The notes beneath the pieces are model-generated. The model made no database searches and was not told the origin of the DNA. It saw only the letters and a program-made list of their open reading frames with translations. This document shows positions 11,411-24,682 of a DNA stretch of 64,000 bases, one piece after another; within the stretch, counting starts at the first letter, position 1; every line of letters begins with the position of its first letter. The DNA is taken from contig CAIIXF020000007.1 in NCBI GenBank assembly GCA_903813345.2, forward strand, positions 3,911,730 through 3,975,729. The letters are read 5' to 3'. The position numbers were made by a program, and so were the translations under genes. The DNA comes from Owenia fusiformis. Its lineage: Eukaryota; Annelida; Polychaeta; Sabellida; Oweniidae.

Positions 11411-14400
11411 ATTAAGTATTCAAAATTCTGCATATAATTGTTAAATATTATAGCCATTTAATCAAATATTTAATTAACCATTTCCTTCTATGGTTTGTAA
11501 TGTTATTCTCTCAGACCAACAATAAGCGATGTTACGAAATGAACAATTCTGAAGCATACTTAATGTAACATTTCATATTCCATATATTTGTTCACATTCA
11601 TGTTTATGTATGCCTCATTATCTAGGTCATCACATTCATATTTTTGGCCCCATCTTCCACATTTTTGTACCTTTCTTTATTTTCACTTTTAACATTACCC
11701 CTCCCAACTCTCTCTTATACTCTATTAAAGAGTACTAATACAAGTACAGTGTACAGTGAAACCTGTAAAGTAGAACACCTATCGAAGTGGAACACCTCTG
11801 TTAGTTGAACATATTCCAGAGTCCCAAGATCAACTGAATTAATAATGTCATTAAAAATTATTATATAATAAATGTTGTATTTTTAGGGAAAAGCGTAGGA
11901 AGATCATGAGGAGAAATTGGATTTAGACTGGAATTTAACTGGTAACCCCATCATCAAATTATGTGACTGGTAACTACATTACTACATATATCTAATATCC
12001 AATCCAATATCCATTAGATATAATAAAAAGAAATACATAATCGGATTTTCACATTTTCTACATGTTTCCTATGAGTTTTTTGTAATGACATCATAATGGT
12101 TTGGGACATAAGGTATGAAAAATATGGTATATAAAGAAACAACTCTGAAAAATATGATGTACAGGGACAAGAGCTCTAAATACCTAAAAGAGATAATAGG
12201 TTTGAAAATATTGATTTACAAACTTCCAACACCCCCTCTATGTACGACTAAAAGGGGAGGTAATGAGACTCGTCTCTTGAGGCTAAGTGTAAGTGGAGTG
12301 GCCACTTTCTGGTGAGGGGGCCTTGACTACGCACCCCCACATAATACTGAGAAACAGAGGTGACTAAAATGGAAAAGATATTGATATCAACCGTGTATCA
12401 ATATCCTGGTACACTGTAGAATTCTGCAAAAATCTATAATGAATATGGTGTTACTTATATAATGCTAAGTCTCCCGAGGTACTAAGAATTAACGATACTT
12501 TATTTTAGGCCAAAATCAATAGCAACATTGGAACTGTACCTGCGTATGGAAAATGAAAATTGATCACATTTTATGGGTACTAACAAGACCTTAACATACT
12601 ATAGGCATTTAAGGATCCAGGTTCACTAATAAATATAGCCTCATGAAATTCTCCTGAGACTTCATTTCTTTCTTTTCAAAAAATGTTCTCAAAATGTAAG
12701 AAACAGTGACAGGATGACTCATAAAAGGACTTCCAGTGTTTTAATACAAAGAATATCGTTTTAATTTGCGAGATATCAATACAATACCGTTTTGCCAGGC
12801 TTTGTCCACACATTTCATCATTGCTTCAAAAAATTGTCTACACTCATACCAGGGGGTGAGATTGTGCAAGAATGTTTCGTAAGTGTCTCATACATGACAC
12901 AGACACTTGATGCATTATTATAAACAGCTTGTTTTGATGAAAATGCATTACAATCCATCAAGATTAGATCATTAACAAACAATAATGCCTAAATAAATAA
13001 AAAAGAGGTGTTAAAGTGTTTAAAATACAAATCAAGGTTAATAAAAAAAGGGAGGAATTAGCAAGAGACGAAGAAAACAGAAATGAAGTGCGTACTCTAA
13101 ATAATACAGAAACAAGATAAAATCTTATTCAAATTAAGGAGAAAAATCACACAAAATAAGCATGCAGCATGAGCAGAATATGAGTTCAAGTATGAGTTCA
13201 AGTATGAGTCTACGCCGAGATTTCAAGCATAACAACATCCTGTTGTGTTCCATACAAGATATTTGTATTTATAAGTTATTTCAACAAGTTAACGAACCTT
13301 TTTAATATCAATCAAGTGAGAATTTATTCATTTTGTCTTTTTTTATTTCCTGAGTGGCCGAGATCAGACTTCAGTTCCCTTGACCATTAGAAGAATAATG
13401 TGATGTTTCCTTTCATACTCGCTCTGAGGAAGACCTTGTAACATGTCAGCATAACATGATGTCTAGTATTCATACAACAAACATATAATCCATTCAGTTC
13501 CCTTAAGTTTTCTGTTTCATTTCTAGCCAGTTGAAATATAGAAAGATGTGATTAGCATTACAAGAGCAAATTATCTAATCTAATAGTTATAGTAAATATC
13601 TGTTTTGATTGGTTTGCTAGAAAATATATTGAAAAAGTTTAAACACAACATATTATGACAAAAAATCCCAAATGGTCAGCTTAAAATTCATCCAGCGTGT
13701 CCAAAAATTGATCAGTTCTATATTTCCATACCAAGTAACATCCTCAAAATTTCAAGTCAATTCCTCAAAATTTTCCCCAGGGTAGATTAAATGTTTTTTG
13801 GACATCTGCCCCAATTATTCCCATTTTAAAAATTCTGTGAGATGTACATGTGACGTCAAAGTAATGATGCATCGTGGGATTAATCGTGGGTGTGGTGGAA
13901 ACATCTTCAGCGTAACTTTTTAATCATGATAAATCATTAATGTTATTTCTTATATTATTATCCTTTTTACATAATATTATTTTGTATTCAGTCAAGAACT
14001 GTAGATACAATCATAATTTGCCAACAGGTTGTGGTGGGAGCTATATAGACCGGGGTACTGCTCCACAGTCTAAAAGCCTGAGAATAGCCCTGAGTATAGC
14101 CACTTTAGGTACACCCAGGTGTGACACAGAATTATCTCTCAGGATAATCTCAGGTGTCAACAGCATCTGAAGAGGAGTAAAACTCAGGAAATGACATACT
14201 TGCATCTCTAAGAGAAAAGACGTCACAGTTAAATCAACGAGCTATTTATACCTCTTCAAACATTGCCTGGATGCTCCACTCCATCTTTGTTACCATGGTT
14301 ACACTTGACTAGTCTCATAAAATAATGGTATGATCCCTAGAAGACTTAAATACCTGGGAGAAAAATGTTACAGCAATCACGTTTTAAAAAGACAAATTGA

Positions 14401-14934
14401 GCAAAAGAGTAGTACCTGTATTGAAATTAACTAAATGAACATGAAGTCAACAGTGTAATAGAAATATTAATCAACTAGATGCTTCATTCGGATTTTAGAG
14501 AGAAACGACAGAGAGAAGCCCTCAATGGGTTAAAGTATTAGTGAACTTGGGTATAATGCTTTATGATCCTCATGTGAAGCCTGGAAAATCTGAATTGTCA
14601 TTTAGTAAATTGTTAGTGGACTTCTCATTCGTTTACATGAAGTCACAATTACATTTTTCTGAATATTGAATTATTATTCTTTCATTTTGTCCTCAATGTG
14701 ATCTTATGTTTTGTAATCTACAAGGTTGTCAAATCAACGAATAAGAACAGTAAATAAGAATTTAAAGGCTTGTCAAAGCCATACAGATCTTATAAAATAC
14801 TAAATTGATCTTCAACGCAAGGGAGTAATAAATAACCTTACTGTCAATTGACACTCTGCATTTCTTTTACACCCAGTTTCCTGAAATAAAGATGGGACAG
14901 TCTTCGGGCCCACTATATACGTCACCTCTACATA
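11411..14934. other. no gene seen
   Basis: It holds one pogo-like fragment (11754) and a TGACGTCA motif near 13851. No coding exon could be supported. Confidence 0.5.
11754..11840 (+). mobile_element. pogo/Tigger-like MITE fragment
   Basis: ACAGTGAAACCTGTAAAGTAG and repeats of GTGGAACACCTCTGTTAG, then GAGTCCCAAGA as in the copy at 30470. The right end is lost. Confidence 0.5.
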
Positions 14935-15065
14935 GTGAACAAGGCATTAACATACAAACCGTCACAACCTGCCATTTGTTACAGACACAAAACACAGAAC
15001 AACAAACACCATCTACTAAAAAGCTGGAGACTATACCAAGATATCAACATTGTTGTGATATCATA
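14935..15065 (+). repeat. dispersed ~130-bp repeat, copy 4
   Basis: CAAGGCATTAACATACAAAC, then CCTGCCATTTGTTACAGACA, then AAAAAGCTGGAGACTATACC. The order is the same as in the other copies. Confidence 0.65.
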
Positions 15066-15078
15066 ACAATTATAGGAA

Positions 15079-15091
15079 GGGGGGGGGGGGG
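15079..15091 (+). repeat. 13-base G run
   Basis: Thirteen consecutive G, just after the fourth dispersed-repeat copy. Length may vary or be misread in assembly. Confidence 0.9.
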
Positions 15092-16457
15092 TCTAGACAA
15101 CGATGCAAGACTAAGAATGGGTATATAGTAGAGAACTGATATAAGAATAACATGTTTGAAAATCAATAAAAATACATGTTGTAGTTATTGAAAATGAGAT
15201 CATTAATGTATAAAAAAGGAGTGAAACTAAAACACCCACTCACCATTCATAATAATTTAATTATTTTTCTTTAAAATAAACTAAAAAGTTGTTTTTTGAT
15301 TCTAGACAATTTAGAGTGTCAACTACATGCCTGTTTATTCTATGTCATGCTGATTGCACTCCTTTCAATGCTAATTTACATTTCAAAACAAGACCATCAT
15401 GGCATATTTCTCGTGTTTCCTGTGTGATAAATCATTACACCTTTGTGTACATATCTGCAAGTCGTGATCATTAGTAAATAAAAAAAAATGCTTGTCACAA
15501 ATTAAGTTCAAACTCATTCAGGAAATGTCAAGAACAACACAAACTACCTGATACAATAAATAAGGGGGAGTTGTACTTGTATGGAATGTTTTCTGCTTCA
15601 TCATTCGTATTTTACTCTAAGTATTCGTAAATTGAACTTTTGTACTTGTTGAATGCACATTTATGTTCGTAACTTAAGTATTTTCATTCATCGTTTGCCT
15701 TTTCTGTTCGTTAATCTTTGTTTCGTTAAAACATATATGTATGTGTTTTGTACTGAAATACATCCAAAAGTCCTGGGAAATTTACGAATTGTAAGCTGTA
15801 GTTGGCGAATAATAAATTGTTAGTTACAAATATTTCTAGTCCTTACAAACATAAAATGCATCCGAATTTGATATCTATTTAGTTTATTGATTAGAAAATG
15901 CATCAATTTTAGACTGTTATTTAAGGAGGCCATGCCTAATTTGAACTTCAACACATGGGATATACATCAGTTTCCTTCTGTACCGGACATCTTCCTTAAC
16001 TTATAATAAATTTTCTTAAAAAACAAATGATGACATTGACAATCCGTAGACTTCCGTGGTTTACCTAGTAACGGGATTAGAAACAAAACAACTATGATTT
16101 ACTGCCAGTGCCCAGCACTGCGGGGATTAGAAGTGACACTGTAAACACTTACCTCCTCCTATAGAAGGTGAAGGCAATTAGCCATGGATCTTTATACGGA
16201 AGGAAGTAAAAAATTACTTATGCCTACATACTATATTCCATTCAGGAAATTTTGATATAATTTAGAATACTGGCTACTGCTCGAGTAATGACTTTATGCA
16301 TGTTTACCTGTTATCTGATTTCTCTCCTACCTCCTACTACTTCACAATCACCTTTTGATCCAAAGACAACCACATTTTTCTAATGGGTTATTGATGAAGC
16401 CTGTCAATGAACTCTTCATATCACGTTCTTGTACTTTAATCGGAATACTGTCCGTAT

Positions 16458-16647
16458 CAGGCCCGTAGCCAGGGAGGTTCGCTTGGTTCGGGCAAAACCC
16501 CCCCCCATGGCCAAAAATTCTTTCAAAATCATGCAGTTTTTCACCATTTTGAGCACTTCTCAAGTGATTTTAGTCATATTTGGGCCAAAATTGTCAAATG
16601 TGAACCCCCTGGAAATTGAAAATTGGCAAATCCTGGCTACGGGCCTG
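16458..16647. mobile_element. MITE with 16-bp terminal repeats and 6-bp TSD
   Basis: It begins CAGGCCCGTAGCCAGG and ends with the exact complement. CCGTAT stands directly on both sides (16452-16457 and 16648-16653). Length is 190 bp. The inside holds a C-rich run and a CTCAAGTGATTTTAG segment shared with the copies at 32151 and 59552. Superfamily is undecided. Confidence 0.85.
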
Positions 16648-17459
16648 CCGTATTCATAAAAAAAATTATTGAGGCACATTTCAAAATAGAAAATAAAGTA
16701 TGAAACAGTGTCATCGGAAGGGAATAAATTAACAGGCGTGTGGTCATTTTCATGAAATATACAGGAAGACAAGAAAATCAGATGTTTCATTCAATTTTAA
16801 TGAGAATAGTGTGAAAATGCATGAATAGAGGGGCATTTTTAACCCAGGATAGATCAGCACTCAGTTGCCATCATTCATACACTATCAGACCATTATTTAA
16901 ATATGTTTTAAATCAATTATAAATAAAAAACAATGGATGTCTAGCAGCCTTATGTTAATACATTTTTATATTACGTAGTCATGTAATAAAGAGTCAGAAT
17001 TATAATTTCATAAATTGTTGCAATATTTTGGCTTATTCACATTTCAGGGTGCTTGAAGCAACTTAAGGTTGCACCTTTTTGTGAATTTCAAAATGAAATA
17101 TATTACAAATGTTCACAAATGCAGTTTTACAACTTACTTTATCTCATATTCCTTATCACGATTCAGTAAGGTATTCTGGCTAATAGATTTTAAATCATAT
17201 TGCAATCGAGGCTGCTAAATGCACTCTCCGAGATATCCAAACACACAAACAACTCCTACTCCTTAACTCGGAGAATTAGACATTGATTATTGAGTGGGCT
17301 ATACTCACTTATTTCGAAATTGGATTTGTTAGAAAATGAGTGAAATCATAATCTGATCAAGCACAGTATTTTAACCTGTGATTTAACGGTCATATAAAAA
17401 TATTAAAAGCAATTTAGTCTTTCATTATATATAAATCAATTTCAATTAAAAAAAAGTAT

Positions 17460-17575
17460 TACAAGATTAGGTATTATCTCATCATGATAAACCATGACAT
17501 CTTATTTCTTCTCAGCCCTGAGATGTTTCAGGTGAAACAGAAAGATGCTATGAACATCAGAATGGTATTATCTTA
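17460..17575 (+). repeat. repeat shared in inverse with 26995-27090
   Basis: ATCATGATAAACCATGACATC and GTTTCAGGTGAAACAGAAAG are matched in inverse by TTCTGTTTCACCTGAAACAG and GATGTCATGGTTCATCATGA at 27030-27075. The GTTTCA-TGAAAC part is itself a near-palindrome. Confidence 0.65.
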
Positions 17576-18217
17576 ACAAATCCTACAAAGCATATTGAGT
17601 GATTATTATGTCATTGTTTGAGCTCCTATTATATATGTCTGTACCTAATATTCGTATGAATATGTCTTTTATTGACTCTTTGATGTCACCACGATGCCAT
17701 ATTAGTCCTCCTTTAAAGGAGGAGGCAAGAGATCCTATTGCATTGCTAGTTGCATAACAAATTATGAAGTGATCAGGATGTGGAGGAGGGAAGATAAGAG
17801 AACCTGTATTATCTAGCTGCTCTTTCATTTAATATTTGCAAAGTGTTAATAATGTTTCGTCATCTTTGAGGATATGGTTGCCCTGACGATACATGCAGGG
17901 ATGTCACAATGCAAGAACTTACGAACTAATAGCTAATAAAGGTTCTGCAATCCAAGCAAGTCATTTGAGGAGATGAACTTTTGTAGATCAGTATATATAA
18001 CAATTACACCAATCTACTTGACCCGCCCTCCCTCCAACCTTAATTCTTGTAACCCTGCCTCTTCTCTCAATCTTGCCTGTACTATTACTCTTAAATATAA
18101 TATCATAACCAATCACCTAATCATTTTGCAAACAAAACATAGTCAGATAGATCTGTCATTGACCTAAGGACACAAAATTTTATGAGGTCACAACCTGCAA
18201 AATAAATGAACCCTTAA

Positions 18218-19048
18218 AGTCCCCGTCTAAAGTTTGAAAATATTTTTTTATCATTCATTTACTATTTGTCATGACTTAAAAAGTTATTTTAGAGATTTTT
18301 GAAAGAAAATTTTTTTTGAAAAAAAGTTGTGAGCATTTCATTTCTCAAATATTCAAATTTCCCGCCATTTTTCAAAAAAAGTTGAAATTTTTTAATCATC
18401 AAATAGTTCTTAATGCATTTTGGAAAAGATTATATTTTTAACACCAATGCAAAGATTGATCAAAGGACACACTATTTCAATAATAAAATGCCATATTTAA
18501 TGGGCCACTTCAAAGTTTTAGCATATCAAAAATATTTTGCACCATTAGTGATGTCACTAAGGTACCAAAAACTTTTTGAAAAAAATTGAAATTTTTTTTT
18601 CCATGTCAATCTTTTCTTAATATGCTAGACTTCAATAATATACCAATGTTGATTGTCTAACCAGGTTAAAAGGAAGAATATATTATGTTTTAGATATCAT
18701 TGTACCATTGGTTTCTATGAGAACTAGAATTTTTAAATGCATTTTTCTCGGAACCATTTTCATGCACTGATAAGTTTATTTCTCGCTTATTTATGAACCA
18801 ATTTTCATAATTTTTTCGGCAAAAAACATGCAAGGATGAATGCTATGCATTGGTATGAGTTATGGCTAATTAAAAGATATGTGTGACCTCTAAATGTTAG
18901 TTTTAAATAAATTCACAAATTTTGGAACAAAAAGTCTATCAAAAACCACTTTTTGAAATTTAAAAAAAAAGTTTCACATATCACACTTTGATAACATTGG
19001 GTAAGACTACAATATAAGCCAAAGTGGTTTAAACTTTAGATGGGGACT
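18218..19048. mobile_element. 831-bp TTAA-flanked non-autonomous element
   Basis: It starts AGTCCCCGTCTAAAGTTT and ends AAACTTTAGATGGGGACT (one mismatch in 18). TTAA stands on both sides (18214-18217 and 19049-19052). TTAA targets are used by piggyBac and Kolobok elements. There is no transposase frame. The interior is very AT-rich with runs of A and T. Confidence 0.8.
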
Positions 19049-19052
19049 TTAA

Positions 19053-21598
19053 TAAATTCAAGTTCAGAGAGAAATTATTGTAAGCATGAAAAGAGACCAG
19101 TATAGATGGAGGTATTAGCAATGTGCCTATTTTACTCTGTTGACATATACCTGGTTCAGCTCTAATCATAATATGTTCAGGTTAACAAACCGAAAGTAAA
19201 TGATAATAGTAATGTTACCTAGAAATTTTATTTTATCTGGTATTGCCTATATCATACATTTTCTCTCTCTTATGTAAATAAGTAAATAACCTGTCTCACC
19301 TTCTTGCATTTCTACATGTAATTTAGTGTTTACTACATGCCTACTGTTTACTTTATTCCTTCGTTATTACCATCTCTTAAACTTGTTTTAAATTACAAAA
19401 CATTTTTTTTGTCAGAAAAAACAGAATCAGTTCCTTCCTACACACCAGCACCAAAAAGTAGATGACCTCATACCCTTGAAACACTGATAATCCAAAACAA
19501 ATCAGAGAGCATTATCTACTGTATACAAAATATTAGATCATTCATAAGCCAACACAATGATTGTTCTTCAATAATTTAACATCGCGCAAATTACAAATGC
19601 TTATCAAAGGAATCTCACAATGTTGTACTATAGTCTATCTTTAGTGGGTCTGTTTATAGCAGTGTTTACTACACAATGATGTACCTAGCATTCAAGAAAA
19701 AGGGCACTACACCCACTTGAGCTTTTTTTCACAAAAATAGACTAGCGCCCACTTGAAAACCTCTTCAAACCCACATGAATATGAGAAAATACATGAAAAT
19801 AAGCATATTTTGACCAAATTTGGTGAGGATTGTGATGAGCAAATATTAAAATGTTGCACCTACTAATGAAAACATCATGTATCTAACAAGTTGCACCTAT
19901 TCCAGCCGATGTACATATATGATCAAGACACTAATGTCTAATGGTTTAACACTGTTATCTATCCCACCCCCTCTATTATTGATAAGGTCCCTTAATGATA
20001 TTTATGAGTCCAAACTCCTTCAAATATCCAGGGACTGCAGACATGTCTATGATTTATTTAACCAAGAATAATTTCCTGAATGATTATTGTTTTTGTAATT
20101 AATGGAATACAGTATCCTTCTTGGTCATGATTTGACAGCCTTATATATGGTCAAAAATCTAGTGTCTTACAATCTACATAGGATTTCATGATAAAAGGAC
20201 AATGAACCAAATGGGCTGTAAATATCCATGTAAATTGTAAAAATCCAAGAAACTATAAAGAACCATTTGAAGTATAAAGATTTGTGTAAGCTATAAAGAT
20301 GTATGCAAGTTGTAGATTCATGTACGATTTTAAGATTCATGTAAGGAATAAAGATTTATGTAAGTTATACTTGCACTAAAGATGGTGATGTTAGGAATAA
20401 GGGTTTGTATAAGGTTTCAAGATTTATATAAGTTATTAAGATTCATGTAAGGTATAAAGATTTAGGTAAGGTAGATTCATGTAAGGTTTAAAGTTCCAAA
20501 CCAGATCTCAATACTTACTCAAAATCCTTATGAGTTCTAATAGATCCAGAATGAAATGTTCCAATGAAGAAGATCTGGTGCCTAACATATTGGAGGAGAT
20601 ATACTGATAAAAATAGATTTTACGTTCATAAAACCTTGCAATTTTTACACAAAATTCAACATGGGACATGACTATCAATAGATGGCGACCTTATGCTAGG
20701 TTAAATTTACCATTCATTAACAGTTACAGAATCTAAAAATATGTTGCATCAATCAAACTCAGTTTCAAAAAATTTCATGGACGAGGGTGAACTTTCTTCA
20801 TGCAAAAGAACAGGTATTAACGAAAAACTATTTTTAGTTGTTCATCCGATCGTTTAAGATATACTGGTAAAAGGCTTATCTTCGATTCATATTTCTGGAT
20901 GTAGGAAACAAGTTAGTTGTGACAAGCCATCTATATAGGACCCCAAGATCACTTATTCACAAATCATCAAGCAATGTCAAGAAACAGTTTTGTATGAAAT
21001 AAAAATCAATTTATCCCACTACAATTCAATTTTACCAAATACCCTACAAACTGATGAAGCCTTTTTGATAACACACAGTAGCCATAGCATCTCACATTTG
21101 AAAAATCTGAATATTAACATTTAGTATTTACCTCATCTAAATTGAAACATTTGTACAACCACTATGAAAGGAAAGGTTACCATTGTTTGTTTATCATTTA
21201 AATACACCTAATAAATTAAACAAAACATCCTTTTCTGTATCAACAACATAACAAGGTTTGTCATATAATATATCGGACTCGTTAAAACATCCTATTACTT
21301 GCATCTAATTTTAACCTCTACTTAGCAAAGCAGAGCAATTTATATTTTTTTAACACTGCAATTCAGTATGCAAAACGACAGTCATATTTATCATCAATTG
21401 TGATCTATAGGCTACTTATGAGGAAAATGAAGCTCGGGGTAAAATTCAGGGGTGGCAAATGGATGTGCTCACCTCAACCTTTAATGTAGTGACAGATAAT
21501 ATGTAACTGTTGAACAATCATCATGTATGATAGTTATGTAATACATGTACTCAAAAACCTGGATCTATCCCTGTTACCTATCTGTAAATCTGTGAATT
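19053..21598. other. no gene seen; degenerate tandem repeat
   Basis: Only the ~25-bp repeat at 20220-20490 stands out. Confidence 0.5.
20220..20490 (+). repeat. degenerate ~25-bp tandem repeat
   Basis: Variants of AAGATTCATGTAAGGTATAA recur about ten times with drift. Confidence 0.7.
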
Positions 21599-22032
21599 AG
21601 GCCATAAGAAGTCTATTCTTTGTTTTGCGTCCTGGCAAAATCCAAATCATGCAAGGGTACAAGGAAAACAAACACACACTCAAGAAAAACACAAACTTGT
21701 TTGCTGAGAAATGTATACATTTTGTGGCCATAAAAAGGGATGACATACCAATTTGCAGTGATTACAAACACATATCTATACATTTTATACAATATATTTA
21801 AACATAAAGGTATAATTCAAGGGTAAAAAATAAGAAAATATACAATGTATGCCAAAGTAATCAATAACGCTGTCAATTTTGATGCATGCCATTTCGTCTG
21901 ATTCTGATTGAATAAGATGCAATGGTACTTTCAGACCCTAGTGATTGCTATTTGGATGTGTTTGTTTTTCTGATTTACTCCAAATCATGCAAGCAAGGGG
22001 ACGCAAAACAAAGAATCTACTTCTTATGGCCT
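21599..22032. mobile_element. 434-bp inverted-repeat element
   Basis: The left end AGGCCATAAGAAGTCTATTC continues with TTTGTTTTGCGTCC, and the right end carries the complement GGACGCAAAACAAAGAATCT then CTTCTTATGGCCT. Weaker pairing through CCAAATCATGCAAG extends the arms to ~85 bases. No clear target duplication was found. Confidence 0.7.
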
Positions 22033-23349
22033 TATATCAAATGTAGGACTATATATAAATATATATCATCTTGCAGTGCAACCAGACAGTTATATGGCAT
22101 TTTTGTGCTTACATAATCTGCAGAAATTCTTTTTCAGCAATCTGAGCTATTTGCAAAGTTTAATAAAGTATACCCCCAGCTGCTTACCAGAAAGAGGATG
22201 TAGACTTCTAAGTGTAGAAGTGTGGGTGGCGAAGGAGTAGAGAGTATATCAGAAATAAAAAGTCCATTCGTCAGTTGTCACTTGTCAGCGAAACTGCCCA
22301 CAAGCTAAATTAGCCTAATAAATTCAATGGTTTTTGTTGTTTCTGTAGGTGCCATTCAAAGAACACTATACAAGCACACGTCACTGATGAGGTGATCTAG
22401 TATCAAGACAATCAATGCATCATAATGATAAACAATCGTGCGAAATGCAGTATAATTTACATTGATCATAAAATCCACACCTCACTCCCACACCCAGCTC
22501 CCACATATTATCTGACTGAACAAAATTTATAATAGAAGTGTGACATCAAAACAAAATAAACAAGAAAAACAATAACAAGCCCTAAGTCCAATTCCATTCA
22601 TGAAAACTTCCAAGTTGTTTTCACTCAACTTGAACTTGAATTTGCTGCAAAAAATATTTCGAAGTACCTTTTTAGAACATGATTTAGACATATAAAATAG
22701 CGAATACGAGTCATGACAGTTATCTCAAACGAAATATAAAATATTGCCTTACCAGGTAGCTGTTATTCCGCAAAGTTCAGAAGATGTACGACTGAATGAT
22801 TTCAACATTACTTCCCTCCCGGGTTTATTCACACCGCCCACGCAGAGGCCATTTTAGGTAATATTATAATTTTTAATTGGATGGCCGTACTTTCGTATTT
22901 TCTCGCAGTCACGTTTAATTGATTATCAGTCAATTTGATGATTTATACGCAATCAAAATGACTTAGCTCGTTACTTAATACTATCCCAATTTGCTTTATG
23001 TAAAGAGTTTCCTTTGTAAAGCAGTCAAAATATGATCATAGAGCAAAGTAAACTTAAAATATGAAAGTAGGTCATGATCAAGGTTAGTGACGTCATTTGG
23101 AAATTCCCTTCAGCCATGTTGACATAAATAAAGGTGAGGATTCATTATTTGTAGTTTATTTGTCACTGGTGCTTGAAAACAAAACTCTAAAGATTTAAAT
23201 GTGTACTTCGCTATGAGAATATGTTGCGTATGTTTCTATTTGATCCCCAAAATCTTCTCGAGTGTTGGTTGATTCATTTTCACAGAATTATGTGGAATTA
23301 TTCAGAAAACCAATGAAAAACTTGATAATTTTTGAATATATTTTGATTC
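22033..23349. other. no gene seen
   Basis: A mildly CpG-containing patch near 22790-22860 (CACCGCCCACGCAGAGGCCA) could be a promoter or first exon, but I cannot support one. Confidence 0.4.
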
Positions 23350-23357
23350 ATCAAAAC

Positions 23358-24674
23358 CACAGGGGCTTGTCTGGAGGGTCGGGCAAGCCCTCCGATGAGT
23401 CTACTGCTTATTAATAGTATTAAGGGGGGTCGGTTTTGATGCAACCTGAAATTTGTAGAAAATGATTGTTTATAAGTTGTTAGATATATCAAGTAAAATA
23501 TATTGAATCCTTTCAATAATCGACATGCTGATTCAAACAACACTACAGAGTAAACTTACCTAAAATGGTAGCAATCCATCCACTAGTTGCTGAGATGTGT
23601 GAAGAACATGTAAGGAAGTGATGAAATTTAATTGAAAATGCATAACACGACAATTTTCGACCTCAAATTGTTAGCTCCAGAGTCGATTTCTTCCCAAAGA
23701 CACGTCCACTGTTAAAAAATGGTAGTTCCTAGAGTTCTTTGTTTCCTTAGGTTCATTCCCGTATATTATTTTAAACGAAGGACAGCCTATAACGACTGCT
23801 ATACGCAAAATAGATGCATGGAATTATGTTTCGAAACTGAAAATGTGTTCCATGCGCAGTTGCGTTCAATCCAGCAATTTGATTAGTTCATATTATATGA
23901 ACGCATGCGCAATGACCACATGTTTTTCTAGATAGATGTCACTTGCGTTCATTATTTCACACCAGTCCCTTCCCATGATGCACCTAATATTGCGGGAATA
24001 TTTTCCTTTAGTGATAAAACAAATAACTCTCATCTTCGAAATATGTTTTCCGTTCCTTGGCAATAATCTTTCATTTGGTACCGATCCAACCGCCGAAAAG
24101 TAATTCGAATCGTTCTGAATCGTGGGAATGAAGTACTTTCTTTTTTGCGCACGCGCATAGAACACGGGATATTCGGCCATTTTTCAACTTTCAGTTTCGA
24201 AACATAATTTCATGCATCTATTTTGCGTATAGCAGTCGTTATAGGCTGTCCTTCGTTTAAAATAATATACGGGAATGAACCTAAGGAAACAAAGAACTCT
24301 AGGAACTACCATTTTTTAACAGTGGACGTGTCTTTGGGAAGAAATCGACTCTGGAGCTAACAATTTGAGGTCGAAAATTGTCGTGTTTTGCATTTTCAAT
24401 TAAATTTAATCACTTCCTTACATGTTCTTCACACATCTCAGCAACTAGTGGATGGATTGCTACCATTTTAGGTAAGTTTACTCTGTAGTGTTGTTTGAAT
24501 CAGCATGTCGATTATTGAAAGGATTCAATATATTTTACTTGATATATCTAACAACTTATAAACAATCATTTTCTACAAATTTCAGGTTGCATCAAAACCG
24601 ACCCCCCTTAATACTATTAATAAGCAGTAGACTCATCGGAGGGCTTGCCCGACGCCTCGAGACAAGCCCCTGTG
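23358..24674. mobile_element. foldback transposon with 485-bp arms and 8-bp TSD
   Basis: The arms 23358-23842 and 24190-24674 are near-perfect reverse complements. I noticed only a few differences, such as TGCATAACACG against TGCAAAACACG. The termini read CACAGGGGCTTGTCT. ATCAAAAC is repeated exactly on both sides (23350-23357 and 24675-24682). An 8-bp duplication suits hAT- or P-type integration. The 347-bp spacer has no transposase. It is richer in CpG than its neighbourhood and has GCATGCGCAATG and GCGCACGCGCAT motifs like NRF1 sites. Open frames in the arms are mirror copies of each other and are not genes. Confidence 0.9.
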
Positions 24675-24682
24675 ATCAAAAC

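Larger units (their letters stand above)
15092..18213. other. no gene seen; MITE and shared repeat only
   Basis: It contains the 190-bp MITE at 16458 and the repeat at 17460. The rest is unassigned AT-rich sequence. Confidence 0.5.

Noticed and set aside
23893-24180. 95-codon frame on the minus strand starting MAEYPVFYARAQ in the foldback spacer
   Set aside because: No recognisable domain and no sign of selection visible. It may be a transcribed start but I cannot support a gene.
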